Source: Chrysoporthe austroafricana (taxonomy: Eukaryota; Ascomycota; Sordariomycetes; Diaporthales; Cryphonectriaceae). Taken from it: a DNA stretch of 64,000 nucleotides. Below, one piece after another: positions 23,011-32,515 of this stretch. Every line of letters starts with the position of its first letter. Within the stretch, counting starts at the first letter, position 1. The stretch lies in assembly GCA_001051155.2 (NCBI GenBank), contig JYIP02000006.1:1984001-2048000 (forward strand), read 5' to 3'. Below the pieces are notes generated by a model. The model did not search any database and had not been told where the DNA came from. It saw nothing but the letters and a program-made list of their open reading frames with translations. Made by a program: the position numbers and the translations under genes.

Positions 23011-24540
23011 ATGGAGCCAGATCTGTCTAAGAGCATCACCCACCACCCTCACCCCTTCCACGTCCATCAGCATACTTCCCACGCCTCCCACAACTCTCGA
23101 GCCAGCAGCAACCACAATACCTCCATGTCCGCCATACGATCAATTCACTCCGGCGGCGATGCTGCGGCCAGCAGCACCGCCCTCGACTCCGAGGAGGTGA
23201 ATGGCCGTGATGGCCGCGACAACAACACCCATGCCCGCCACGTCCCCGCCCAGCATGAACAGGACGTCGAGAGCCAGAAGACCAATGGCAAGCTTCCCCG
23301 GGTACCCGTCGAGAGCGACCCATTCGGGCTGGCGCAGAGCTACAAGACCGAGCAGGACTTGGAGATGATCAAGGCCAACATGTCTAGGAAGCGTGATGGT
23401 CGGCCAACCTCCTCGCAGCAGCAGCAGGTGGACGGCACTATTACAAAGACCACGGCCTCGCCGGCGGCCAGTGTCAGGCAGGGACAGAGCAGCAAGACGC
23501 GCTTCCTGCCCAGCTTCGGGCGCAGGAAGGTCCAGTTCCACAGGGTTCAGGGATTCTACAGCCGCCAGAACGAGACCATCGAGCGACTCTTGAAGCCGGT
23601 GGAGGAACACGTCGCCGACGCCAAGCAGGAGGAGGGCGAGGACCAGCTGAAATATAAAATCGCCGTATGGGGCTCCTTCGTCGCCAACATCATCCTGTGC
23701 GGCCTCCAGCTCTACGGCGCCATCACGTCCAACTCTCTCTCCCTCTTCACCACCATGGCCGACGCCATCTTCGACCCCATGTCCAACGTCACCCTCATCA
23801 TCTCCAACCGCGCCGTCAAGCGCGTCGATCCCTCCCGCTTTCCCTCCGGCAAGGCCCGCCTCGAGACCATTGGCAACATCGTCTTCTGCTTCCTCATGAC
23901 CTCCGTGTCTTTGATCCTAATTGCCTTCTCCTGCAAGGAGCTCGTCAGCCGCGAGGGGGAGGGCGGCACCAACACGTTCCACCTCCCCTCCATCATCGCC
24001 GTCTGCGTCGCCTTCAGCACCAAGCTTGCGCTGTTCCTCTATACCTGGATACTCAAGGACAAGTACTCGCAGGTCTTCATCCTCTGGCAGGACCACCGTA
24101 ACGACCTGCTCATCAATGGGTTCGGTATCCTGACCTCCGTCGGCGGCTCTAAGCTCGCGTGGTGGATCGACCCCATGGGCTCCATTATCATCTCGCTCAT
24201 CGTGTCGTCGATCTGGCTACGGACGGCCTTCACGGAATTCCTGCTGTTGGTCGGCGTCGTCGCCTCCGTCGAGACCCAGCAGCTCATCACGTACGTGTGC
24301 TGCACGCACAGCCCTGCCATCAAACAGATCGATACCGTGCGCGTGTACCACTCCGGGCCGAGGCTGATCGCCGAGGTGGACGTCGTGATGGATCCGGACG
24401 AGACGCTGCGGGAGACGCACGATGTCGCCGAGGACCTGCAGTTTAAGCTGGAGAGTCTGCCGGACATTGAGAGGGCGTACGTCCATGTAGACTATGAGAC
24501 GACGCACAAGCCGGAGCATGCCTGGAAGAAGGACTTGTGA
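23011..24540 (+). CDS. Cation diffusion facilitator, probable Mn-type
   Basis: Intronless gene for a 509-residue CDF transporter, a family that exchanges metal ions for protons across membranes. The N-terminal 170 residues are polar and include a His-rich start (HHPHPFHVHQHTSHASH), a possible metal sensor. The membrane part begins near residue 214. Helix 2 carries DAIFD (residues 251-255) and helix 5 carries DHRND (361-365). DxxxD in both helices is the signature of manganese-type CDF proteins, whereas zinc-type members have histidine in these sites. The C-terminal cytoplasmic ferredoxin-like domain (about 430-500) reads IDTVRVYHSGPRLIAEVDVVMDPDETLRETHD. The family is secure; Mn specificity and the target membrane (Golgi, vacuole or mitochondrion) are inferred. 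Confidence 0.92.
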   Translation: MEPDLSKSITHHPHPFHVHQHTSHASHNSRASSNHNTSMSAIRSIHSGGDAAASSTALDSEEVNGRDGRDNNTHARHVPAQHEQDVESQKTNGKLPRVPVESDPFGLAQSYKTEQDLEMIKANMSRKRDGRPTSSQQQQVDGTITKTTASPAASVRQGQSSKTRFLPSFGRRKVQFHRVQGFYSRQNETIERLLKPVEEHVADAKQEEGEDQLKYKIAVWGSFVANIILCGLQLYGAITSNSLSLFTTMADAIFDPMSNVTLIISNRAVKRVDPSRFPSGKARLETIGNIVFCFLMTSVSLILIAFSCKELVSREGEGGTNTFHLPSIIAVCVAFSTKLALFLYTWILKDKYSQVFILWQDHRNDLLINGFGILTSVGGSKLAWWIDPMGSIIISLIVSSIWLRTAFTEFLLLVGVVASVETQQLITYVCCTHSPAIKQIDTVRVYHSGPRLIAEVDVVMDPDETLRETHDVAEDLQFKLESLPDIERAYVHVDYETTHKPEHAWKKDL

Positions 24541-25254
24541 GGAGATGTCGCATGTGCATGAAACATGTTCATAGAGTAGGTAGTTCGTCATATTCAGTGC
24601 GTCTAGGGCACATCGTCGAAACACATTGGTGCATACATCCACGCTCTCGGCTCTGGAGAAGAGAGGTGAGCCAGAGGCGTCTGTAGACCGTGTTTTACTC
24701 AGGCAGGCGTCGATTCTCCAAATATGACAATCTGCAAATCACAGTGCGCCATTCACCCCGTCCCCGCCACAAAGAGCACGAATGTCACCACTTGAGCAAA
24801 TTGTAACTATGCTGGAAGAAGCTGACAGGTCATATGCGACGGACTGTCTACCCAACTGCCAACAGGAAGATGACAAGAAGCAGCTATAGATTCTGGCGTC
24901 CTGGAGTGATGGATGAAGACCTCCCGTGTGTGATGTATCAAGGGGGAAGCTCAGTAACAGGCCGCGACGATGCTGTGCGATCATCGGGAGAAATACGTGA
25001 TGGTCAACTTCCCGGGCCCGGCAACCATTGTGACTTGTCCGGCGCGACCCGCCCGTTTGACAGCCTTTGTTGAAGAGGTGATTGTCCGGCAAAAGTGAAA
25101 GCTGTGTGAACAATAGTCCGAGAACACTGCCACTTCCCCCAAGGTACTTATTAACCGGTCTCCAGACTCGCGAGAAACGCTTCCGCTTGCCAACTCTGCA
25201 ACTGACGATATTTCTTTTCTCACGCATACACGCCGAGCGACTCAGCGCTTTCCC
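24541..25254. other. Intergenic region between two plus-strand genes
   Basis: The 3' end of the CDF gene and the upstream region of the next gene lie here. Only short frames without motifs are seen on either strand. Confidence 0.45.
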
Positions 25255-26353
25255 ATGTCCAAGAAGTGGTACCACATAGCCAGGGCGTCTCCCGAGGCCC
25301 CAGCCAGCCCTCGTCCAGCACCGGGACTCCTCATTACCCAGCGCTTCTACGAAGAGCCGGTCACAAAGAGACTCTGCTCATGGCCCATGAAGAATGGCAA
25401 GTGTCGGAGCTGCCGGGGCCAGTGCCCCGTTGCTATCCTGAGGTATGATAAATGCGAGGACGGACCAAAAATACAACGTGAGCATATCGAAGACTGCCTG
25501 GAGCACTTGCGGCATACTCCTGTGTTCGGGTACTGGTTCTTGACGTTCAGGTGCAGAACCGAAGACATGCCCAGAGACTATCCCGACTGGCAATCGATCC
25601 TCACCTGTGAGTCCCTAGAGCTTTTTGTTCGCGCTAGAGAACATTGTACTATCACGTTCGTCCCCCAACCGTGACCCCGTGCTGCCTGTTCCCGTTTGCT
25701 AACCCGGTGTGGCCTCCTCCAGGATTGGCGATGACGACGTGAAACAGATGCTGCACGCGTTCCTGACATACTCCAAGAAGGAGAAGCTCGGCGGGTACAC
25801 CCCGGAGCTCAAAGGCACCGGGACCGCTGTCGGCACGCTCAAGGTGCCCGGCAACTTCTGGGAAGGCGTCAGAATAAATTTTGACTTCAGGGTGCTAGCG
25901 GCAGCCTCGCCCCAGTACGAAGGATACTCCCTGCCCAGCTACGAGCAGCCCCCGCCGTACGAACGCGGGGATGGCCCGGCTGCTGAAGGCCTCGGTGTGC
26001 CTGGCCGACAGGGGCGCGCGCGCCGGCCGTCGATATCCCGCTACCTTCCCTGGACGGGCCATCGGGGTGTGTCCGCGACGCCGGCACATGACGGCGTGGG
26101 CCCCGAGCTCAACCTACCCCCGCGAGGCGGCGCAGCATGCCCTCTGCAGGACTTAGAGGAGGGAGACGAGGAGGGGGAAAGGTCCAACGAAGTCGAGGCA
26201 TCTGGCAGCAACTTTGCACTTGGGTCCCCACGGGCGGACGAGGTCCACGGGCCCACAACGCCGCAGATGCTATCTTGTTTCATGACGCACTCGCTCTCGC
26301 TGTCGCCGATGAGCAGAAGAGCTCGCGGACCAAGCGACGAGACCACGGGCTAA
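25255..26353 (+). CDS. Unknown protein with Cys-rich N-terminus and PY motifs
   Basis: Two exons, 25255-25655 and 25723-26353, give 343 residues. The 67-base intron has a GTTCGT donor, a CTAAC branch site and a CAG acceptor. Residues about 40-125 hold several cysteines (LCSWPMKNGKCRSCRGQCP, DKCED and later C-H pairs) that could bind zinc. A second block, DDDVKQMLHAFLTYSKKEKLGGYTPE, looks folded. Around residue 205 the chain reads LPSYEQPPPY. PPxY and LPxY sequences are recognised by WW domains of Rsp5-type ubiquitin ligases, so regulated turnover is possible. The end is acidic and Ser/Pro-rich. I do not recognise the family, and the start is simply the first ATG in the frame. Confidence 0.6.
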
Positions 26354-27294
26354 GATCAACCACAGACATTCTGTGGGTGGATCATGGAGAGGACCCCGGG
26401 CATTCCTGTTAACGAGCACATCACCAAGGACAGGGAAAGCTAACACGGAGCCTCAGAATACCTAGGTGGGTTTTTCCCCCAGTGAATTCATGATTTGATG
26501 TGTCCTACAGACTAGTGAAATGGCGTCGTCTGCAAAGTATAGAGATTCAGATGTTGTGGTAGACAGGTGAGTCAGTATAACCCAAGGTAATGATAATGGT
26601 CGTGTCCATAGTGAGACTCGGTAAGTATGTATTGTTGTCCGCAACGATGCAGCTAAGTATACGTAACTACAAGCTAGAGCAAGCAGAAACCGTAGGTCCT
26701 ACCATATTTGCACGTTAGATAGCGTGGGCTAAAATAACTAAAGATAAAAATAAAAATCCCCACCGCCCCAATCTATCAATCGCGCCTCCAGGATGTTTCT
26801 CTCGCTTGCTTCTATGGTTCGATTTCAGGAGCAACAACCAGTAGCTGCGTGGGCGGATTCCATCACAAGCCTATAAATGCCCGTACAAGTATCACAGTAG
26901 CACAAACTGGATTGCAAATTCACGGACGAGACACGCGGCTGGCCTGTCCTCGCGCTGCTCGACCACAAGGATTTCATACGAGATGTAACTTATGTGTTGG
27001 ACTAATGGCCAAGACGGCATGAGAATTGAACACATCTAGGAGGCAGTGGCCTTCATGTACTCTCTATATAGTCAGCCACGCAGCATCAAGCGGCGCACGG
27101 AACCGATCACCATGATTGCCCAAATGCCACCGCGTTCCCATGCCCAAAGATGGAACCCAAGAACTGAACCGCAACGCCGACGCGAACCCAAGTCTCCAGC
27201 ACTCTCCTGGATGTGAAACTCAAAAAAAGAGATCAAGATGCAGAACGCCAGACCACACACGCGCCTTGCCCATATCTTCCTGGCTGTCTTCGCA
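26354..27294. other. Tail-to-tail intergenic region
   Basis: The convergent 3' ends of the PY-motif gene and MID1 lie here. The DNA is AT-richer around 26.7 kb and contains an A-rich run. No gene, repeat or RNA was recognised. Confidence 0.45.
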
Positions 27295-29238
27295 CTACCA
27301 AGCAAGAGCCACAGCCGCCAAGGCCGTACTAGCCGTCAAGACCCAGCTCACAGCCAGCGCCCTGGCATCAGAGTAAAAGTGGAAGGAGCCGGGATAATTG
27401 CAGGTGATATTTCCGTCGTCACTCCCCGTCAACGTGCCGTAGCTCGTGTTAAATCCGATGTTCCACGGTCTCGGGCAGGTAAACCCTAACGCGGCGGGAC
27501 AGCTCTGCACGAGGTCGTAGCACAGCTCCTCGCACGGCAGGACCTCCTTATACGGGCCGGGCTTGACCACCGAGTCGATCAGGGGGTTGCGGCTGGTTAG
27601 GTATCCCAGCTGGTTGTTAAACTGGGCGTATGGGGCCAGCAGGTCCTCGGGTAGGGAGCTGCCGTCCGGGAAGGTAGCGTTCATGGCACGCGGCTGCAGG
27701 AAGCTCTGGGTGGAGCTGAAGTCTTCGCAACGGGGAATGGTCACAGAACACAGCCAGTCTTTGTAGGCGCCGAGGCAGGTGCTGCAATTGCGGACTAGGG
27801 AGAATTGCTGTGTGTCCTCGGCCTCGCAGGGGATCATTGTCATGGACTTGTTGAAGCCGTCGTAAAGGGACTCGGCGTAGCTATCATAAAACTGACCCAG
27901 GGCGGCCGTGGTCGTAAAGGTCTGGTTGTTGCTGGGCACGGCGTAGGCGACTTGGTCGCAGAAGGTCAGGTTGAATATCAGGGCGCAGTTGCCATAGCCT
28001 GGGATTCGACGTTAGCAGGCCGGTAGGGACATGACTACCTACTTAGTATGGAACTTACTCGCTTTGGTCTCGAACTGCGTGGTCCGGTAGACAGAACCCC
28101 CACCTCCAACAACATTGGTATCGGTAGCATTGTCCACGTTCTTCGCTAGGATGCCGACATACTTCGAGCTTGAGTTCAGCCCACTGAAGTAGAACTGCTG
28201 CTTCGGGAATCCACCCGCGCCCATCTTCGTCATCCCTGTTGTCACCTGCGACGTCGTCTGTCCGTTCCTGACCGCCGCGATCTGGGCATTGTTGTTGAGA
28301 CCGCAGTACGAGTACTCCAAGCCGTTGATGGACGGATCTTCGTCGTTCTGTGCAAACATGACGTACGGCCGGCTGGTCATGATTTGCTGCTCGATCGTCG
28401 GATCCCGACTGGTCGTCAAGTTCTGCGTCATCAGCAAGACTGATGTGGTGTCGCTGTCCACCCAGAAAAGCTCGTCTGAATTCGTTTCGTTGTAGCTGTG
28501 ATACCACCCATCTACAGAGCCAGCTATCTGAACATTGTAGATCCCGGAGAAGTCGCTGGACATGTTGGACGCGGCAACGGCGACGTAGATAGTATCGGAT
28601 GTAGTCAGGTTGAACATTACAGCCCCTTTCTCGAATGGTATGACCTCCTGCTGGCTTGAATCGGCGGACGGCCCCGGTGCTGTGTTATCTGTCGAGTTCG
28701 ACACGTACAGAGTCAACTGCGGGGGCGTACCCGAGGTCGTCGAGTTCCCTGCGGGCTGTAGACATGTATTTGCGGACAAGTAGACCGTCTCGGAGGCCCT
28801 CTTTGCCAATGTTTCCTCTCCATCTCTTGTCGCCTTTTCTAATGTTTCAGGTACCCAGAAAAATTCCAGTGGCCTATCCTCCTGTCTGCTTGACAATTGC
28901 GAGCTGTCAAACACAAACACCAAGGAGTCGCCCGCATTTAAATTCATCTTTGTCGGCACGTTATTCGTCAATGAAATCGTGTCTCGAGCGACCGGTGCCC
29001 GCCCTATTATACTCCTGTCGAAGGCATGAAACTCCGGCTCATACAAGGTGTCTCTCGCCTCCAGCCCCGCCTCTCGTAAGCCTAGACCTATCGATTCGTC
29101 GAGAAGTACAGGCGAGCCATGGTTTATCTCTTCTGCAAAGGCAAATTGAGGTTTAAAGAGCGAGAGGTAGAGGATTATGAGGAGGACGGTCGCGGTGACG
29201 GACGCCGCGAGCCGCGACTGCAGCGGTGAGAGCTGCAT
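27295..29238 (-). CDS. MID1: Mid1, stretch-activated calcium channel regulatory subunit
   Basis: Mid1 works with the Cch1 channel in high-affinity calcium uptake at the plasma membrane and is needed during mating and ER or cell-wall stress. Exons 29238-28059 and 27998-27295 give 627 residues; the 60-base intron starts GTAAGT. The start at 29238 gives MQLSPLQSRLAASVTATVLLIILYLSLF, the conserved N-terminal hydrophobic segment; an in-frame ATG 20 codons earlier (29298) is less typical. The middle has many N-x-S/T sites. The C-terminal half has the family's cysteine-rich region: YGNCALIFNLTFCDQVAYAVP, CSTCLGAYKDWLCSVTIPRCED and PCEELCYDLVQSCP. It ends in a hydrophobic stretch (SWVLTASTALAAVALAW), which could anchor it or serve as a GPI signal. 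Confidence 0.93.
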
Positions 29239-30404
29239 GGTGAGGGCATGCCCCCACGGGCTATCGATTGGGCTCGTCTGCGGCCAGTCGATCCGCAAAT
29301 GCGTGTGGGAGATGTCAGGAGTCGAGCTCGAGGCGCTTCGTGAAGATCGACGTTGGCAATCGGGGTATGCTGATGGTACGGTAGCAGACGTTGATGGTCC
29401 TTCGAGTGACGAGCCTCACCCGAGGCTCTCAAGCAGAGTGATAGATGCAGTTCAGGAAGGTGCGAAATCGCAATAAGGAAAAAAAGGAGCGAGGCTTGCT
29501 ACTTTGTTGAAAGAAAAGAACAGGAGCCAGGAGGTAGAGTAAGTAGTGAGTTTGGAGGACTCGCAGTTTAGGTTTCACTGCTTTGGATCTCTGACATGCA
29601 ATGCATGACGGGAGCCGCTGGGTCAGGGACGCCAGCGATAGACGGCAGCGGGGCCGACCCGCGGGTACTGTAGGTACCAACCACACCAACTAACGGGTAC
29701 CAGTCTGGCGAGCTGAATCTGAACTGGGGCCGATGCGACTGCGACCCCAAGCATATCCACCACCACCACCTTAGAACCAGAGTAAGGTTTTTTCGAGAGG
29801 CCTCGATTCACTGAGCGCATTGTACTTTTACGTAAATCCTAAATGGCAATCTCTTTGCAACCGCACTACTAGCCGTCGCTTCCGAGAAACAATATCTGAA
29901 GACATCTGGAATTGAGTTTAATTCGAGAATCTAGGGTCCTCGGGCGCACGGCTTCTGCTGCTCGTGTAGCCGTAGCAACGTGGAATGTTCTGGATCGACC
30001 GAACACAGGAAAAGATAGAGGAATCAATTGACCATGTCATACTCATGAGTTGTACACATTCCTGGCCCCAGAACACAAGGAGAATGGGTCCGAGGTAAAT
30101 CATGGACTCTGGCAGACCTTTCCGATCGGGCAAAGGAACCCCATTTGTCTATCGTATCGATCACCCACCCGCAACATCTGCAAGAAAACACCAGCATCCC
30201 ATCGCCAACTACTTTCGTCGCCATTGAAAACAGTCCCTGACCCGAGCGTCCTGGCAATCAGTTACCTGCCGGCTATCACGTGTGCCTGCCGGTGCAGGAG
30301 CACGCTCTGGCCACCGTATCGAGGTCCCGATCTCGATCCAAAGCCTAGTGATCATAGCTAGGGTCACGCACACCCTTGAGCTATCGCTATCCTGTGTGAC
30401 TCGT
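29239..30404. other. Intergenic region between YOP1 and MID1
   Basis: Both flanking genes are on the minus strand, so this holds the MID1 promoter and the YOP1 3' end. Overlapping short frames show no motif. Nothing else could be supported. Confidence 0.45.
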
Positions 30405-31162
30405 TTACTCGGTCTTGTCGGCCTGGGCACGCAGGCCAGGAGCGGTGGAGCCGCCAAAGTAGCGACCGAACATGGGCTGCAAGAAGGATCGGAAGATCAT
30501 GTCGGCACCCCTGTAGTTGCCATCAGTATAGGTGTATCTGCCGAGGGAGTCGGTGAAGCATACCGAGTCATGGGCAGGGACAGCCACAGGAGGAAGATAA
30601 ACTTGAATGTGTAGTAGAATGGGAACCAGTAGACGACGCTCAGAAGGCTCTCAAGGACGCTGCAGAGGAGATTAGAGATGCTCAGAGAGGAGGGGCCCAG
30701 GGCACAGTATTGAGGGCTTACGTGAAGAAGGAGAACACGACCCAGTACTGGAAGAGTGTCAGTTGGAGGGCGCTGCGAGACACTGGGATTGTTCGAGAGG
30801 AGCACTCACAGTAAGCCACTGGGTGTCGTCAGACTTGCTGGCTGTGAAGAGCGCCTCCAGAGAGTAGTATCCGGGGATAATGAATCCAGCGACGTTGGTC
30901 AGGAGCTGACCGCCCAGGTTGAAGACGATGAAGAAGAAGTAGAGGGTGACCAGACCGATGACGGCATAGGTCTTCGGCACACCAGCCTGCTTCTCGATGT
31001 TGTTGAGGGTAGGATACTTGGAGAGCTAGTGATGGCGACGCCCGTGGTCAGCTTCCAGACGGAGCCCAGGAAACAGCTCGAGGTGTTAAGAGTGCCCTCG
31101 TGACGACATACCTCCTTGTCAAGAGCACCCAAATAATGCTGGACCTTATCTTGAGCAGACAT
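30405..31162 (-). CDS. YOP1: Yop1, ER membrane-shaping DP1/HVA22 protein
   Basis: Yop1 inserts paired hairpins into the ER membrane, bends it into tubules and binds reticulons and Rab GTPase partners. Five exons: 31162-31112, 31025-30810, 30747-30722, 30659-30564 and 30510-30405, giving 164 residues, the usual size. The sequence reads MSAQDKVQHYLGALDKE then LSKYPTLNNIEKQAGVPKTY, followed by the TB2/DP1 domain. In it are IPGYYSLEALFTASKSDDTQWLTYWVVFSFFTVLES, VYWFPFYYTFKFIFLLWLSLP and the terminal GADMIFRSFLQPMFGRYF. Exon 3 is a micro-exon of only 26 bases, encoding YWVVFSFF, but it is required because the conserved QWLTYWVVFSF motif spans both joins. All introns are GT-AG. Confidence 0.94.
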
Positions 31163-32155
31163 TGTCGCAAGGCTGATCAGCTCTGATTGATGCGGGGAGG
31201 GGGGTTTTGGTCGTTATGGTCTCTATCGCTGTGGTTGTCGTTGGGAGAACTGGAGGCTGCGGGCACAAGACAGTTGGTCAGTCTGAGAAGCTGGAAGGAC
31301 GGGGCTGATGCCACTGCGGGGCCAAAGCTTGGACCGGAACACCGGAAAAGCAACGAGTGCGCCGCCCGGGGCTTTGTTGAATGTAGGGGCGACTGGAGTG
31401 ACTGACCGAGCGACGGAAGCGAACAATGGCAATTGCAGTTTGGCGGTTCCACAGTTATCGGTGAGGACAGAGAAGGCTTCACTTTTGGGAACAAGTGGCT
31501 TCGCAATTTAGCTGACCGATGAGGGCCTAGAGTTTGGAAGGGCCAACTTTACGAGCTGCGCTCGATGACGACTGATGTGCTGGACTTGCAGGCGCAGTGG
31601 TTGGCCAGCGCTGACATCAGAGGGGCCCAGCCAGCCGTCCAGGCCCAGGTCTAGTCGGATGCCTCAGGCCATAACTGGCTTCCAGAGCCTACGTGCCTAG
31701 CCTTTTTTTTTGGGGGGGGGGGAGTTGCGAATGTTTGGTTACGTCAGCCTCGGCTCCACATCGATAAGGCAGCCCAGATAAGATTGGAACTCAGACCATC
31801 TCCCGACTTGCAGACACAGCTCCTTGCACCGTAGTCCTGACAGGCATGACACATCATTCATGAGTGGCCCTGTTATGATCAACACGGACATGCCCCAGCC
31901 CGTGTCAGCCACTCGATCCTTGCATTCGTTCCGTTTCCTTCCCAACCGCCAAAATACTGTAAACAAACCCGAGAGCCAGACACTATTCACCTCAAAGAGA
32001 GGCCCTTTGTATCACCGCGTCCCTCCTTTGCCTCTGAAGCAGTCTTCCTGTCTCCACTCATCCTCATCATCTCTTTCTTTCATTCGCTCTCTAGCCATCA
32101 GTCCGCATACACAACAAGACGCACTCGACGCCAATTGGTGTCCTTTGCAGGCCTC
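31163..32155. promoter_or_regulatory. Head-to-head upstream region of YOP1 and the RFX gene
   Basis: About 990 bases separate the two starts. It contains a T9/G10 homopolymer junction near 31706-31724 and CT-rich DNA at about 32.0-32.1 kb, probably the RFX leader. An open frame from 31824 runs into the RFX first intron, but it does not encode the family's N-terminus. No specific factor site was assigned. Confidence 0.45.
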
Positions 32156-32474
32156 ATGGCCTCCACAGGTAGGAAGATGCTTTGTTTCCGTTGTTCCTCG
32201 ACAGCCTTTCTTCCCATCCAGAGTACTGCCGTCCGTTGTCGCGATGGTTGCGCCGACAGTTCAACCGTCATTCATCAGTCACCTGCCCGTCTGCTGGTCT
32301 GGCGCTGATGCTGACAATGTTGCAGAAGCCTATTCGCGCTTCCCACCAGCCCGGCGGCCAAGTGAAGGATCAACAACATCGGCGCGCTCGGCCACCACAC
32401 AGCCCAATAACATCGACCCAAATCAACAACAAGATGAAATGCACTCCTTTCATGCCGCCGCCGCATGGCTCGCC

Positions 32475-32515
<41 letters not shown>

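Noticed and set aside
31824..32325. Long N-terminal extension of the RFX frame starting at 31824
   Set aside because: Lies in a CT-rich leader and ends in the first intron, and its residues are not conserved in type; the start at 32156 joins better.
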